Part shown: piece by piece, positions 8,827-17,657 of the stretch
Layout: each line of letters begins with the position of its first letter
Numbering within the stretch: position 1 is the stretch's first letter
Assembly: GCA_036381495.1 (NCBI GenBank)
Contig: DASVCS010000135.1
Location: 186,001-250,000, forward strand
DNA: 64,000 bases
Reading direction: 5' to 3'
Source of the DNA: DASVCS01 sp036381495
GTDB lineage: Bacteria; Gemmatimonadota; Gemmatimonadetes; Longimicrobiales; RSA9
Notes under the pieces: generated by a model
Seen by the model: only the letters and a program-made list of their open reading frames with translations
Database searches by the model: none
Told to the model about the DNA's origin: nothing
Program-made: the position numbers and the translations under genes

Positions 8827-9537
8827 ATGAAACCGGTACCGGCACGGATTCTCGTGGTCGAGGATGAGCGGGATATCGCCGCGCTCGTCGCCTACCATCT
8901 GACACGGGAAGGGTACCGGGTCAGCACCGTGGCCGACGGCACGGAAGCGCTCGATCGGGTGGCGGAGGAGCGGCCGGACCTGATCGTGCTGGACCTGATG
9001 CTGCCGGGGCTGTCCGGGTTCGACGTCCTGGGAGAGCTGCGCCGCCGCGCGGAGACCGCCGATGTGCCGGTCATCGTGTTGACGGCGCGGCGGGATGAGG
9101 CGGACCGGATCCAGGGCCTCGAGCGCGGCGCGGACGACTACGTGACCAAGCCGTTCAGCCCGCAGGAGCTGGTGCTGCGGATCGGCGCGGTGCTGCGTCG
9201 CGCGCAGGCGCCGCCGGTGGCGGGCGCCGCGCGGCTGCTGCGGAGCGGGCCGCTCACGGTCGACTTGAACGCCATGCGCGTCGAGGTCGATGGCGAGGAG
9301 GTCGCGCTGACGGCCACCGAGTACCGCCTGCTGGTGTCGCTGATGGAGCGGCGCGGCCGCGTGCAGAGCCGGCAGCAACTGCTGAGCGCCGCCTGGGATG
9401 TCCACGTCCGCATCGAAACCCGCACCGTGGACATGCACGTGCAGCGGCTGCGTGCCAAGCTCGGTGCGGCCGGGAAGATGATCGAGACGGTGCGTGGCTT
9501 CGGCTACCGTTTCCGGGGCTGGGACGAGGCGCGGTGA
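8827..9537 (+). CDS. phoB: Response regulator, PhoB/OmpR family
   Basis: 236 residues. The receiver domain (about 6-122) has the acidic pocket VEDERD, the phospho-acceptor Asp near residue 56 in LIVLDLMLPG and the conserved Lys near 108 in YVTKPFSP. The C-terminal winged helix (about 135-232) is of the OmpR type (LTATEYRLLVSLMERRGRV; RTVDMHVQRLRAKLG). It is followed by a four-base overlap with the sensor kinase and by phosphate uptake genes, so it is most likely PhoB controlling this cluster. Pho-box-like repeats at 8690-8729 suggest autoregulation. Confidence 0.93.
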   Translation: MKPVPARILVVEDERDIAALVAYHLTREGYRVSTVADGTEALDRVAEERPDLIVLDLMLPGLSGFDVLGELRRRAETADVPVIVLTARRDEADRIQGLERGADDYVTKPFSPQELVLRIGAVLRRAQAPPVAGAARLLRSGPLTVDLNAMRVEVDGEEVALTATEYRLLVSLMERRGRVQSRQQLLSAAWDVHVRIETRTVDMHVQRLRAKLGAAGKMIETVRGFGYRFRGWDEAR

Positions 9538-11114
9538 GCCGCCGGACCGTGCGACTCCGCTCGATCCTGGTGCTGGCCGCCTTCGCGGCGACGGCCATCA
9601 TCGCCGTCGGCGCCTGGCTGACGGTCGGCAGCGCGGTCGAGCGGACGGTCGCCGGGCTGCTCCCGCCGGACGAGGCCGCGGCCGCGGCGGCCGCCGCGCG
9701 CCGGGCGGTCCTCGTCGTCGTCGCCGCGACACTCGCCGTGCTGCTCGTGCTGGCGACCTGGACGGCCCGCCGCATCACCCGGTCCATTGCGCGCCTGGGC
9801 GACAGCGCGGGCCGCGTGGCCGAGGGCAGGGACTCCGCAATGGCCGGCTCGATGATCGCGGAGCTGGACTCGCTGGCCGGGGCGCTGGACCACCTGATGC
9901 GTACGCACCGGCGGGAGCGCGAGGCGCTCGCCGCCGAGCGCGACGAGCTCGCGCATCTGATCGACGGCGCGGCCGAGGGAATCCTCCAGGTCGGGCCGGA
10001 GGGCCGCGTCCTCCGCGTCAACCAGGCGGCGCGCCGGCTGCTCGGGCTGCCGGAGCACGCCGTGGGCGCGCCGGTCGCGACGCTCGTCCGCAGCGGCGAG
10101 CTGCGCGACGCGATCCAGGCGGCGGGCCTCGGCCGGAGCGTGATGCCGTTCGAGACGTCGTTCGCGGGGCGACGCATTCTGGTCGCCGTCCGGCCGCTCG
10201 ATGCGCCCGGCTCGGCGGAGCGCCGCGGTGCGGCCGCCATCCTCGTCGACTTCACGGAGTTGCGGCGGCTCGAGGACGTTCGCCGCGACTTCGTCGCCAA
10301 CGCCAGCCACGAGCTGAAGACTCCGCTCACGTCGATCCGGGGATACAGCGAGACACTGCTGATGGACGACCTGCCGGAGGAGGTGCGGCGCCGGTTCCTC
10401 GAGACCGTGCGCCACAACGCGGAACGGCTCCAGCGCATTGTCGATGACCTGCTCGACCTCTCGCGCATCGAGTCCGGCGGTTGGCGCCCGGACCTCGAGC
10501 CGCTGGACCCCGTCCCGATCGCCGAGGAGGCCTGGCGCCCGTTGCGAGAGCGCGCAGCGGAACGGGGCATCACCTTCGAGACCGGCGCCGGGCCGCGCCC
10601 CCTCGCGCTCGCCGATCGGGTCGCGCTCGCACAGGTCTTCTCGAATCTCTTCGACAACGCGCTGCGGTACACACGGCCCGGCGGCCGGATCCGTGTGTCC
10701 GCGCATGGCGACGCGTCGGCGGCTCGGCCGGTCTCCGGCGCCGCCGTCGCATCCGACGGCGCCATCCGGTCGGGGCCGGATCGGCTCCGCGCCGCCCCGC
10801 CCGGTACGCCGCCGCCCGGGGCGCCGCCGACGCCGAACCCGAGCGTGATGATCGAGGTGGCGGACACCGGTATCGGCATCCCGCGCGACGCGCTCCCGCG
10901 CATCTTCGAGCGCTTCTACCGCGTCGACCCGGCTCGCTCCCGCGCCGAAGGCGGCACGGGACTCGGGCTCGCCATCGTCAAGCACCTGGTCGAACGGATG
11001 GGCGGCGACGTGACGGCCGAGAGCGAACTCGGCCGAGGCACCACGATCCGGTTCCGTCTTCCTGCCGCGGCGGCGGCGCCCGCGGAAGCACCCGCGGTCG
11101 GGCGCGGCGAGTGA
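9534..11114 (+). CDS. phoR: Sensor histidine kinase, PhoR type
   Basis: 526 residues. Two membrane helices (about 8-30 and 58-76) leave only a short periplasmic loop, as in PhoR. A HAMP-like linker, a PAS domain (about 138-240), a HisKA domain with the phospho-acceptor His near 259 in NASHELKTPLTSIRGY, and a HATPase_c domain (NLFDNALRYT; GTGLGLAIVKHLVERMGG) follow. A Pro/Gly/Ala-rich insert of about 40 residues (near 400-440) interrupts the ATPase domain, which is odd. GTG overlaps the phoB stop. It probably senses phosphate status through PstSCAB/PhoU. Confidence 0.92.
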   Translation: MSRRTVRLRSILVLAAFAATAIIAVGAWLTVGSAVERTVAGLLPPDEAAAAAAAARRAVLVVVAATLAVLLVLATWTARRITRSIARLGDSAGRVAEGRDSAMAGSMIAELDSLAGALDHLMRTHRREREALAAERDELAHLIDGAAEGILQVGPEGRVLRVNQAARRLLGLPEHAVGAPVATLVRSGELRDAIQAAGLGRSVMPFETSFAGRRILVAVRPLDAPGSAERRGAAAILVDFTELRRLEDVRRDFVANASHELKTPLTSIRGYSETLLMDDLPEEVRRRFLETVRHNAERLQRIVDDLLDLSRIESGGWRPDLEPLDPVPIAEEAWRPLRERAAERGITFETGAGPRPLALADRVALAQVFSNLFDNALRYTRPGGRIRVSAHGDASAARPVSGAAVASDGAIRSGPDRLRAAPPGTPPPGAPPTPNPSVMIEVADTGIGIPRDALPRIFERFYRVDPARSRAEGGTGLGLAIVKHLVERMGGDVTAESELGRGTTIRFRLPAAAAAPAEAPAVGRGE

Positions 11115-11375
11115 CCGGCGGACGCGCCTGCGGCCATGTCGGTGGGATGCCGGCGATGAGCGGCGGCCACGTATCGGCCGCATTACCGCCGCTCGCGTGG
11201 CCGCTCCGCGCCCGCGGGAAGGGGCCGCGCCGGAGGAGGACCGAGCGCTCCGCCCCGAGCGCCGAACGGCGCGTCGTCGCCCCTTTTTGCGGCAGGGTGG
11301 TGGCGCAGCGCCGCAAGATCATGTCTATTGTCGGTCGGTACCGGTCGGACAACCCTAGAGCCCAGGGAGTGGTGG

Positions 11376-12524
11376 ATGAACAGAATCATCGGCGCCATCA
11401 CGGTAGCCGTGTGTGTCGGGGCCTTGCCGGCGCGCCTCGACGCACAGGCCGTACAGGCCGGCCCCGTCACGGTCACGCCCACGGGTCGCGTACAGGTCCA
11501 GTTCAGCACGACGAGCATCGGTGAGGAGGATCTCCCGGTCGATGCGGACGCGGTGGATCCCTCCGCCTTCGAGGCGCGTCGGGTGTGGCTCGGCGCGCGG
11601 CTCGAAGTCGACGAGTGGATCACGGGAAGGCTCGAGGTCGACTTCGCCTCCGGCGCTGAGCTCCGCGACGCCTGGATGAACCTCGGCTTCCATCCTGCGT
11701 TTCAGCTTCGCATCGGGCAGTTCAAGAAGGCGTTCAGCCGGATCGAGCTGATCAGCTCGTCCGAGTCCGCGCCGATCGAACGCGGCGTCCGCATCCGCGG
11801 GTTGACCGACGCGCTCCAGACTTTCCCCGGCAACGCCCTGCTGCCGGGCGACCAGTACGGCATCCTGGAGGGGCTCGGCTACGTCGGGCGGGACGTCGGC
11901 ATCTCCGCGCACGGCCGGTTGGGCCGCATCTCCTACCGGGTCGGCGTCTTCGACGGCAACGGCCCCGGCCGCGCGGCCGCGACCGGAGCGATGGCCGCGG
12001 CGGCGCGTCTGGCGTATCGGCCGTTCGCGGGTGCGCCGCTCTCGATGGCCGCCGCCCTCAGCTACCGGCAGCTCGACCTCGCTGCCGGCCCCCCGGACAA
12101 CGATGTCGATGGCACCGCCTTCGAGGTCGACGTCGAATGGGGCGACTTCGGCCGGCCCGGCGTGCACCTCGTGGCCGAGGCGGACATGGGGGACAACCTC
12201 AGTACCGACGGAACCTTCCTCGGCGGCCAGGGCGTCCTCGCCTATTTCCTCCCGACCGGGACCGCCGCGCGGGAGCCCGTCTTCGCGTTCCTGCGCTCCC
12301 TCGGCAACGACCGCATCCAGGGCGTCGAACCCTCGTTCCGCGTCGGCTACGGCGATCCCGACACCGACCGCGATGACGATCACGGCTGGCTGCTCACCCC
12401 CGGCATCAACCTGTACTTCAGCGGCCGAAACCGCCTCATGTTCGGCTGGGATGCCTTCCTCACGGGCGAGGACACGCTCGGCGCCGAACACGCGTTCCGC
12501 GCACAGGCGCAACTGTATTTTTGA
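11376..12524 (+). CDS. Phosphate-selective porin, OprO/OprP family
   Basis: 382 residues. The signal peptide (MNRIIGAITVAVCVGALPAR) ends near LDAQA. The mature part is beta-rich with the porin O/P pattern: GRVQVQF start, ARRVWLGARLEVDEWITGRL, the AWMNLGF strand and LRIGQFKKAFSRIELISSSE, and a C-terminal strand ending in Phe (AQLQLYF). It would form the outer-membrane channel for phosphate or polyphosphate. ATG 11376 is chosen because GGGAG lies six bases upstream and the signal peptide begins there. It lies between phoR and pstS and fits the Pho regulon. Its stop codon abuts a repeat element. Confidence 0.88.
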   Translation: MNRIIGAITVAVCVGALPARLDAQAVQAGPVTVTPTGRVQVQFSTTSIGEEDLPVDADAVDPSAFEARRVWLGARLEVDEWITGRLEVDFASGAELRDAWMNLGFHPAFQLRIGQFKKAFSRIELISSSESAPIERGVRIRGLTDALQTFPGNALLPGDQYGILEGLGYVGRDVGISAHGRLGRISYRVGVFDGNGPGRAAATGAMAAAARLAYRPFAGAPLSMAAALSYRQLDLAAGPPDNDVDGTAFEVDVEWGDFGRPGVHLVAEADMGDNLSTDGTFLGGQGVLAYFLPTGTAAREPVFAFLRSLGNDRIQGVEPSFRVGYGDPDTDRDDDHGWLLTPGINLYFSGRNRLMFGWDAFLTGEDTLGAEHAFRAQAQLYF

Positions 12525-13125
12525 GGGGCTAGGGCTGGGGCTGGGGCTGGGGCTGGGGATTGCCCGGGAGGGGGTGCGGTGGAGGGGTGGACGACCCGGG
12601 TATGGCGGGGAACGGCCGGGAGCGGGAGCGGGAACGTTTACGTTTACGGGACGGGCGCCTCGGTGGCGCCGACGGGATCGGGCGCCGGCGGGATCGGGTG
12701 TGGGGCGCCTGAGGGAAGCCTCCGTTTCCAGGTTTACGGGAACGGGATGGGAACGGCCGGGAGCGGGAACGTTTACGGGAAAGGAAGATGTCGGCGCGCC
12801 GAGTGCCGCTCCCCGTACCCGAGTGCCGCTCCCCGTAAACGTTCCCGCTCCAGGCGGCGCAGCCGCCGCTCCCGTTCCCGGTTGTTCCCATCCCCTCCCG
12901 ATCCCCGTCCCGTGCGCGAGCGCGAGCGAGTGCGCGGCCCGCACTCCCGTTCCCGGCCGGCCCCCGCTCCCGTAAACGTAAACGTTCCCGCTCCCGCTCC
13001 CGTTCCCGGCATTTCCCATCCAGCTCCCGCCCCTTCCCGGGTCGTCCACCCCTCCACCGCACCCCCTCCCGGGCACTCCCCAGCCCCAGCCCTAGCCCCA
13101 GCCCCAGCCCTGGCGGCGCCTCCGG
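12525..13125. repeat. Palindromic modular GC-rich element, locus A (double copy)
   Basis: Starts directly after the porin TGA with five GGCTRG hexamers, then a module beginning TGCCCGGGAGGGGGTG (12561) and the core AACGTTTACGTTTACG (12633-12648). The right arm (about 12971-13118) is the reverse complement of the left: core at 12971-12986, the same module inverted, then inverted hexamers AGCCCC/AGCCCT. The centre holds two single-unit cores (12768-12777 and, inverted, 12834-12843), a 20-bp tandem repeat starting at 12800 and 12820, and a segment at about 12841-12874 matching the inverse of 17760-17793 in locus C. All frames here are low-complexity; no gene is supported. Confidence 0.9.
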
Positions 13126-13131
13126 CGCCGC

Positions 13132-13160
13132 CGTGACCTGATCGTTACGCGTGTGTGACG
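13132..13160 (+). promoter_or_regulatory. Pho-box-like direct repeats upstream of pstS
   Basis: Three 7-bp units at 11-bp period: CGTGACC (13132-13138), CGTTACG (13143-13149) and TGTGACG (13154-13160). The middle unit is identical to the second unit of the site before phoB. The site lies 57 bases before pstS, between the repeat element and the gene, and fits PhoB-activated transcription of pstSCAB-phoU. Confidence 0.72.
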
Positions 13161-13216
13161 GGCTCGAGGTTCGCGGCTGCCATCCTCTCGATGGACACAG
13201 GTGGGAGGAGAGTCGG

Positions 13217-14188
13217 ATGGCGGGCAGACGTGGCGGGGGCCGAGGGGCCGGGGTCGTGGGGTCGATGCTGATGGTATCGATCGCCATCGGGGCGGCGGGC
13301 TGCGGCGAACGGCGCGGGGCGGGGGGAGGGGAGCTGAGCGGCTCGATCCGGATCGATGGGTCGAGCACGGTCTTTCCCCTCACCGCGGCGGTGGCCGAGG
13401 AGTTCATCCTTGCCGGCGGGCGCGGCGTGCGGTTGACCGTCGGCGTCTCCGGCACGGGTGGGGGCTTCAGCCGCTTCTGCGGGGGCGAGATCGAGATCGC
13501 GGATGCGTCGCGGCCGATCACGGAGACCGAGCGCGCGGCGTGCGCGCGCAACGGCGTCGAGTTTCTCGAGGTCCCGGTGGCCTACGACGGGATCGTCGTG
13601 GTGGTGAATCCGCAGAACACGTGGACGGATTGTCTCACGGTCCAGGAGCTCCGGCGGATCTGGCGGCCGGCGAGCACGGTCGAACGATGGTCGGACGTGC
13701 GGGCGGCGTGGCCGGCGGAGGAGATCCACCTTTACGGCCCGGGCACGGATTCGGGGACGTTCGACTACTTCACCGAAGCGATCGTGGGTGAAGCCGACGC
13801 GAGCCGGCCGGACTTCACGGCGAGCGAGGATGACAACGTCCTCATCCAGGGAGTGGCGGGCGATCCGCATGCGCTGGGGTACTTCGGCTTCGCGTTCTAC
13901 CAGGAGAACCGCGGGCAGCTCGGGCTGGTGGCGGTCGACGGGGGCCGGGGGTGCGTGACGCCCACGCCGCAGACGATCCAGACGGGCACGTACGCACCGC
14001 TCTCGCGGCCGATCTTCATCTACGTGGACCGCGCGGCGCTCGAGCGGCCGGAGGTCCGGGCGTTCGTGCGGTTCTACCTCGAGAACGCGGCCACGCTCGC
14101 ACCCGCTGTGGGGTACGTCGCGCTGGATGCGGCGCAGTATCGTCGCGGGCTCGAACGGGTCGGCGAGGTGGGCGGTGCCGGGGCGTGA
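13217..14188 (+). CDS. pstS: Phosphate ABC transporter substrate-binding lipoprotein
   Basis: 323 residues. The N-terminus has a hydrophobic stretch ending in GAAGC, a lipobox with Cys near residue 28, so it is likely a lipoprotein. The PstS/PBP-like fold shows IRIDGSSTVFPLTAAVAEEF near the start, GVSGTGGGFSRFCGGEIEIA, DASRPI and GPGTDSGTFDYF, the phosphate-contacting loops. It binds phosphate in the periplasm for PstCAB. ATG 13217 has GGGAGGAG six bases upstream. It is first in the pstSCAB-phoU operon. Confidence 0.95.
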   Translation: MAGRRGGGRGAGVVGSMLMVSIAIGAAGCGERRGAGGGELSGSIRIDGSSTVFPLTAAVAEEFILAGGRGVRLTVGVSGTGGGFSRFCGGEIEIADASRPITETERAACARNGVEFLEVPVAYDGIVVVVNPQNTWTDCLTVQELRRIWRPASTVERWSDVRAAWPAEEIHLYGPGTDSGTFDYFTEAIVGEADASRPDFTASEDDNVLIQGVAGDPHALGYFGFAFYQENRGQLGLVAVDGGRGCVTPTPQTIQTGTYAPLSRPIFIYVDRAALERPEVRAFVRFYLENAATLAPAVGYVALDAAQYRRGLERVGEVGGAGA

Positions 14189-15146
14189 GGGGGCGTCCCG
14201 GCCCGACGTCGCGCACGTTCCGGATGTCCCGGACGTCGCGGGCATCCCGGCCCTGAGCGGCGCGCCGGCCCGGCGGCGGCGGGAACGCGCGGTCGGTGTC
14301 TCGCTGTTCCTGTGCAGCGTGGTCTCGGTCCTCACGACCGTCGGCATCGTCGCCGTGCTGCTGGTCGAGGCCGCCGGCTTCTTCGTCGAGGTTTCGCCCA
14401 TCGAGTTCCTGACCGGGACGCAGTGGACGCCGTTGTTCCGGCCGCGGCACTTCGGGGTGCTCCCGCTGCTGGCGGGGTCCGTGCTGGTCGCGGCGGGCGC
14501 CGCGGTGGTCGCGCTCCCCGTCGGGTTGGCCAGCGCCATCTACCTGAGCGAATACGCGCCCGGCCGCGTCCGCACCATCGTCAAGCCGGCGCTCGAAGTG
14601 CTCGCCGGCATCCCCACCGTCGTCTTCGGCTACTTCGCGCTCACTTTCGTCACGCCGCTGCTGCGCCGGGTCTGGCCGGAGACGCAGATCTTCAACGCGG
14701 CGAGTGCGAGCATCGTGGTCGGGATCATGATCATCCCGCTGGTCTCGTCGCTCTCCGAGGACGCGATGAGCGCGGTCCCGCGCTCGCTGCGCGAGGGCGC
14801 GTACGCGCTCGGCGCGACGCGGTTCGAGGTCGCGACGCGGACGGTGGTGCCCGCGGCGCTCTCGGGGATCATCGCGTCGTTCATCCTGGCTGTCTCTCGC
14901 GCGATCGGCGAGACCATGGCGGTCGTGATCGCGGCCGGCGCCACGCCGCGCCTCACGCTGAACCCGCTCGAGAGCATCCAGACCATGACGGCCTACATCG
15001 TCCAGGTCAGCCTGGGCGAGGCGTCCGTCGGCTCGATCGAGTACCGGACGATCTTCGCCGTGGGGCTGACGCTCTTCGTCGTGACGCTGCTCATGAACAT
15101 CGCGAGCATGGCCGTGCTGCGCCGGTTCCGGGAGGTGTACGAGTGA
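14175..15146 (+). CDS. pstC: Phosphate ABC transporter permease PstC
   Basis: About 323 residues with six membrane helices and the binding-protein-dependent permease loop SLREGAYALGATRFEVATRT (EAA motif). The segment PTVVFGYFALTFVTPLLRRV is typical of PstC. It forms the membrane channel with PstA. GTG 14175 is favoured (GAGG six bases upstream, 14-base overlap with pstS); ATG 14127 would add 16 residues. After its stop, 107 bases including a repeat core separate it from pstA. Confidence 0.92.
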   Translation: MPGREGASRPDVAHVPDVPDVAGIPALSGAPARRRRERAVGVSLFLCSVVSVLTTVGIVAVLLVEAAGFFVEVSPIEFLTGTQWTPLFRPRHFGVLPLLAGSVLVAAGAAVVALPVGLASAIYLSEYAPGRVRTIVKPALEVLAGIPTVVFGYFALTFVTPLLRRVWPETQIFNAASASIVVGIMIIPLVSSLSEDAMSAVPRSLREGAYALGATRFEVATRTVVPAALSGIIASFILAVSRAIGETMAVVIAAGATPRLTLNPLESIQTMTAYIVQVSLGEASVGSIEYRTIFAVGLTLFVVTLLMNIASMAVLRRFREVYE

Positions 15147-15152
15147 GGCGCG

Positions 15153-15226
15153 GTGGGGGATGGGAACTGCCGGGAGCGGGAGCGGGAACGTTTACGTTTA
15201 CGGGATGGGGGTGGGGACCGGTACGG
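15153..15226 (+). repeat. Modular GC-rich element, core-only copy, locus B (inside pst operon)
   Basis: Contains GGGAGCGGGAGCGGG followed by the core AACGTTTACGTTTACG (15187-15202), flanked by GGGATGGG-like sequence, without the hexamer array or the module starting TGCCCGGG. It lies between pstC and pstA, inside an operon, so it must be transcribed with pst mRNA. It matches the left-arm core of locus A closely. Confidence 0.85.
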
Positions 15227-15253
15227 ACGGACGCCGCAGACGGGGGGCATCGC

Positions 15254-16210
15254 ATGAGTGAAGGGAGCGGGCGCGCTCACGCCCCGGGTGGCCGGCGGGA
15301 ATCGGCAGCGCTCCGCACGGCCGGCAGCGGCCCGCCGCAGGACGGCGCGGCGCGGTTCCGCACCCGTACGCGGCTGCGGCGCGGCATCGGCCTGGCCTTC
15401 GCGATCCTCTGCGTGGCCGCGACCTGGATCGGGATCGTCGCGCTGGGGGTTCTCCTGGTCGACATCTGGCACGATGGCGGCGCATGGCTGTCGTGGGACT
15501 TTATCACGTCGTTCCCGTCGCGACTCGCGGAGCGCGCGGGGATCCTGCCGGCGCTCGCGGGCTCGCTCTGGGTCCTGGTGCTGACCGCGTGCGTCGCGTT
15601 CCCGATCGGCGTCGGTACGGCGATCTGGCTCGTCGAGTACGCGCCCGACAGCCGCTGGAACCGCATCATCCAGACGAACATCGCGAATCTGGCGGGCGTG
15701 CCGTCGGTCGTGTACGGACTCCTCGGGCTGGCGGTCTTCGTCCGCGCGCTGGCGCTCGGCCGCAGCATCCTGGCGGGCGCGCTCACGCTCGCGCTGCTGA
15801 TCCTGCCGGTCATCATCATCGCCGCGCAGGAGGCGATCCGCGCGGTGCCGGTCTCGATCCGCGAGGGCGCGTACGCGCTCGGTGCGACGCGCTGGCAGAC
15901 GGTCCGTCACCAGGTCCTGCCGATCGCGCTACCGGGGATCCTGACCGGGACCATCCTCTCGCTCTCCCGCGCAATCGGCGAGACTGCGCCGCTGATCGTG
16001 ATCGGCGCGGCGGCCTTCGTCCCGTTCGTGCCGGCCCGGCCGAGCGATGCCTTCACCGTGCTCCCGATCCAGATCTTCAACTGGATCTCCCGGCCACAGG
16101 CGGAGTTCCACCACCTTGCCGCCGCCGGGATCCTCGTCCTCCTCGTCGTGCTGCTCGGGATGAACGCCGTCGCCATCCTCCTGCGCAATCGTTACGCGAA
16201 GAAGCTCTGA
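15254..16210 (+). CDS. pstA: Phosphate ABC transporter permease PstA
   Basis: 318 residues. A polar N-terminal tail of about 45 residues precedes six membrane helices. The EAA loop SIREGAYALGATRWQTVRHQ and segments WNRIIQTNIANLAGVPSVVY and SRAIGETAPLIVIGAAAF are diagnostic of PstA. It pairs with PstC as the phosphate channel. ATG 15254 is chosen because the longer open frame upstream is repeat-derived low-complexity sequence; its ribosome binding site is weak (GGGGG). pstB starts two bases after its stop. Confidence 0.93.
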   Translation: MSEGSGRAHAPGGRRESAALRTAGSGPPQDGAARFRTRTRLRRGIGLAFAILCVAATWIGIVALGVLLVDIWHDGGAWLSWDFITSFPSRLAERAGILPALAGSLWVLVLTACVAFPIGVGTAIWLVEYAPDSRWNRIIQTNIANLAGVPSVVYGLLGLAVFVRALALGRSILAGALTLALLILPVIIIAAQEAIRAVPVSIREGAYALGATRWQTVRHQVLPIALPGILTGTILSLSRAIGETAPLIVIGAAAFVPFVPARPSDAFTVLPIQIFNWISRPQAEFHHLAAAGILVLLVVLLGMNAVAILLRNRYAKKL

Positions 16211-16212
16211 CC

Positions 16213-16989
16213 ATGCCCAGCATCACCGCGATCCCGCCCGAGTCGGCCGTCCTCGAGGCGCGCTCGCTCTCCGTCGTCTACGACGCCGAGCCCGCGATCA
16301 GGGAGATCTCGCTCCGGATCCCGATCCGGCGCGCCGTCGCCTTCATCGGCCCGTCGGGCTGCGGCAAGAGCACGCTGCTGCGCTGTTTCAACCGCATGAA
16401 CGACCTGGTCCCGGGCGCGCGCATCACCGGCGAGGTCCTCTTCCGCGGCGCGGACCTCTACGCACCCGGCGTGGACCCGGTCGAGGTCCGGCGCCGCATC
16501 GGCATGGTGTTCCAGCGCCCGAACCCGTTCCCCAAGTCGATCTACGACAACGTCGCGTTCGGTCCGCGCATCAACGGCTACCGCGGCGACCTGCGCGCGC
16601 TGGTCGAACGATCGCTGCGCCAGGCGGCGCTCTGGGATGAAGTCAGCGACCGGCTGGACGCGAACGCGCTCACGCTCTCCGGCGGCCAGCAGCAGCGCCT
16701 CTGCATCGCGCGCGCTCTCGCGGTCGAGCCCGAAGTGCTCCTCATGGACGAGCCCGCCTCCGCGCTCGACCCCGTCGCGACGCAGAAGATCGAGGATCTG
16801 ATCTACGCGCTGAAGCGCGACTTGACGGTCATCATCGTCACGCACAACATGCAGCAGGCCGCGCGCGTCTCCGACCTGACCGCCTTCCTGTACATGGGCG
16901 AGCTGGTCGAATACGGGCCCACCCAGGAGCTGTTCACGAACCCGCGCGAGGACCGCACCGAGGCGTACATCACCGGGAGGTTCGGATGA
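16213..16989 (+). CDS. pstB: Phosphate ABC transporter ATP-binding protein
   Basis: 258 residues, the usual PstB length. Walker A GPSGCGKST lies at about 46-54, the Q-loop in MVFQRPNPFPKSIYDNVAFG, the signature LSGGQQQRLCIARAL near 157, Walker B VLLMDEPASALDP, and the H-loop in VIIVTHNMQQAARVSD. It energises phosphate import by PstCA. ATG 16213 begins the conserved region; the stop overlaps the phoU start by four bases. Confidence 0.97.
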   Translation: MPSITAIPPESAVLEARSLSVVYDAEPAIREISLRIPIRRAVAFIGPSGCGKSTLLRCFNRMNDLVPGARITGEVLFRGADLYAPGVDPVEVRRRIGMVFQRPNPFPKSIYDNVAFGPRINGYRGDLRALVERSLRQAALWDEVSDRLDANALTLSGGQQQRLCIARALAVEPEVLLMDEPASALDPVATQKIEDLIYALKRDLTVIIVTHNMQQAARVSDLTAFLYMGELVEYGPTQELFTNPREDRTEAYITGRFG

Positions 16990-17657
16990 CTCCGCAGCGC
17001 CACTTCCAGGACGAGCTGGACCGGCTCAAGTCGCTGCTCGTGCGGATGGCGGGCCTGGCGGAGGAGGCGGTCCGTCTGGCCGTCGAGGCACTGCTCGAGC
17101 GCGACCGCGAAAAGGCCGAGCGCGTCATCCGCCGCGATTCCGAGATCGACCGCCTCGAGCTCGACATCGACGACCAGGCCATCAGTCTGCTCGCGCTCCA
17201 GCAGCCGTTCGCCAAGGACCTGCGCTTCATCACCATGGCGATGAAGATCTCGAACGACCTCGAGCGCGTCGGCGACCACGCGGTCAACATCGCCCAGGAG
17301 GTCGAGCACCTGCTCGAGACGCCCCGCTTCCCGCCGCTCCCCGAGATCGAGGAGATGACCCACCTGGCCAGCGCGATGCTGAACGACGCGCTGGCCGCCT
17401 TCATCCGCGGCGACAGCGAGACCGCGCGCGCGACCGTGCTCCGCGACGACCGCGTCGACGAACTGCACGACAACGTCTTCCGCATCCTGCTGACCCACAT
17501 GCTCGAGGATCCGCGCCGGATCGGCGCCGGCATGGACCTGCTGCTGGTCTCGCGCAACCTCGAGCGCATCGCGGACCTCGCGACGAACGTGGCCGAGGAC
17601 GTTGTTTTTCTGGTCGAGGGCCGGACCATCAAGCATCACGCGGAGGAACAGGGCTAG
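16986..17657 (+). CDS. phoU: Phosphate signalling protein PhoU
   Basis: 223 residues, all helical, forming two PhoU repeats; each has the metal-binding pattern (RRDSEIDRLELDIDDQAISL in the first, RDDRVDELHDNVFRILL in the second). LRFITMAMKISNDLERVGDH and LLLVSRNLERIADLATNVAE are family hallmarks. It links PstSCAB to PhoR and represses the Pho response when phosphate is ample. The stop TAG (17655-17657) is itself part of the GGCTRG hexamer array of locus C, so the last codons GGC-TAG are repeat-derived. Confidence 0.95.
   Translation: MTPQRHFQDELDRLKSLLVRMAGLAEEAVRLAVEALLERDREKAERVIRRDSEIDRLELDIDDQAISLLALQQPFAKDLRFITMAMKISNDLERVGDHAVNIAQEVEHLLETPRFPPLPEIEEMTHLASAMLNDALAAFIRGDSETARATVLRDDRVDELHDNVFRILLTHMLEDPRRIGAGMDLLLVSRNLERIADLATNVAEDVVFLVEGRTIKHHAEEQG

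Noticed and set aside
12525..13125. CRISPR array
   Set aside because: Repeats are short hexamers and an inverted pair, with no regular 20-40 bp repeats separated by unique spacers and no cas genes.
12529..13551. Open frames through repeat locus A rich in Arg, Gly, Ser and Pro
   Set aside because: They translate repeat units in several frames and both strands, have no ribosome binding site and run into the pstS gene.
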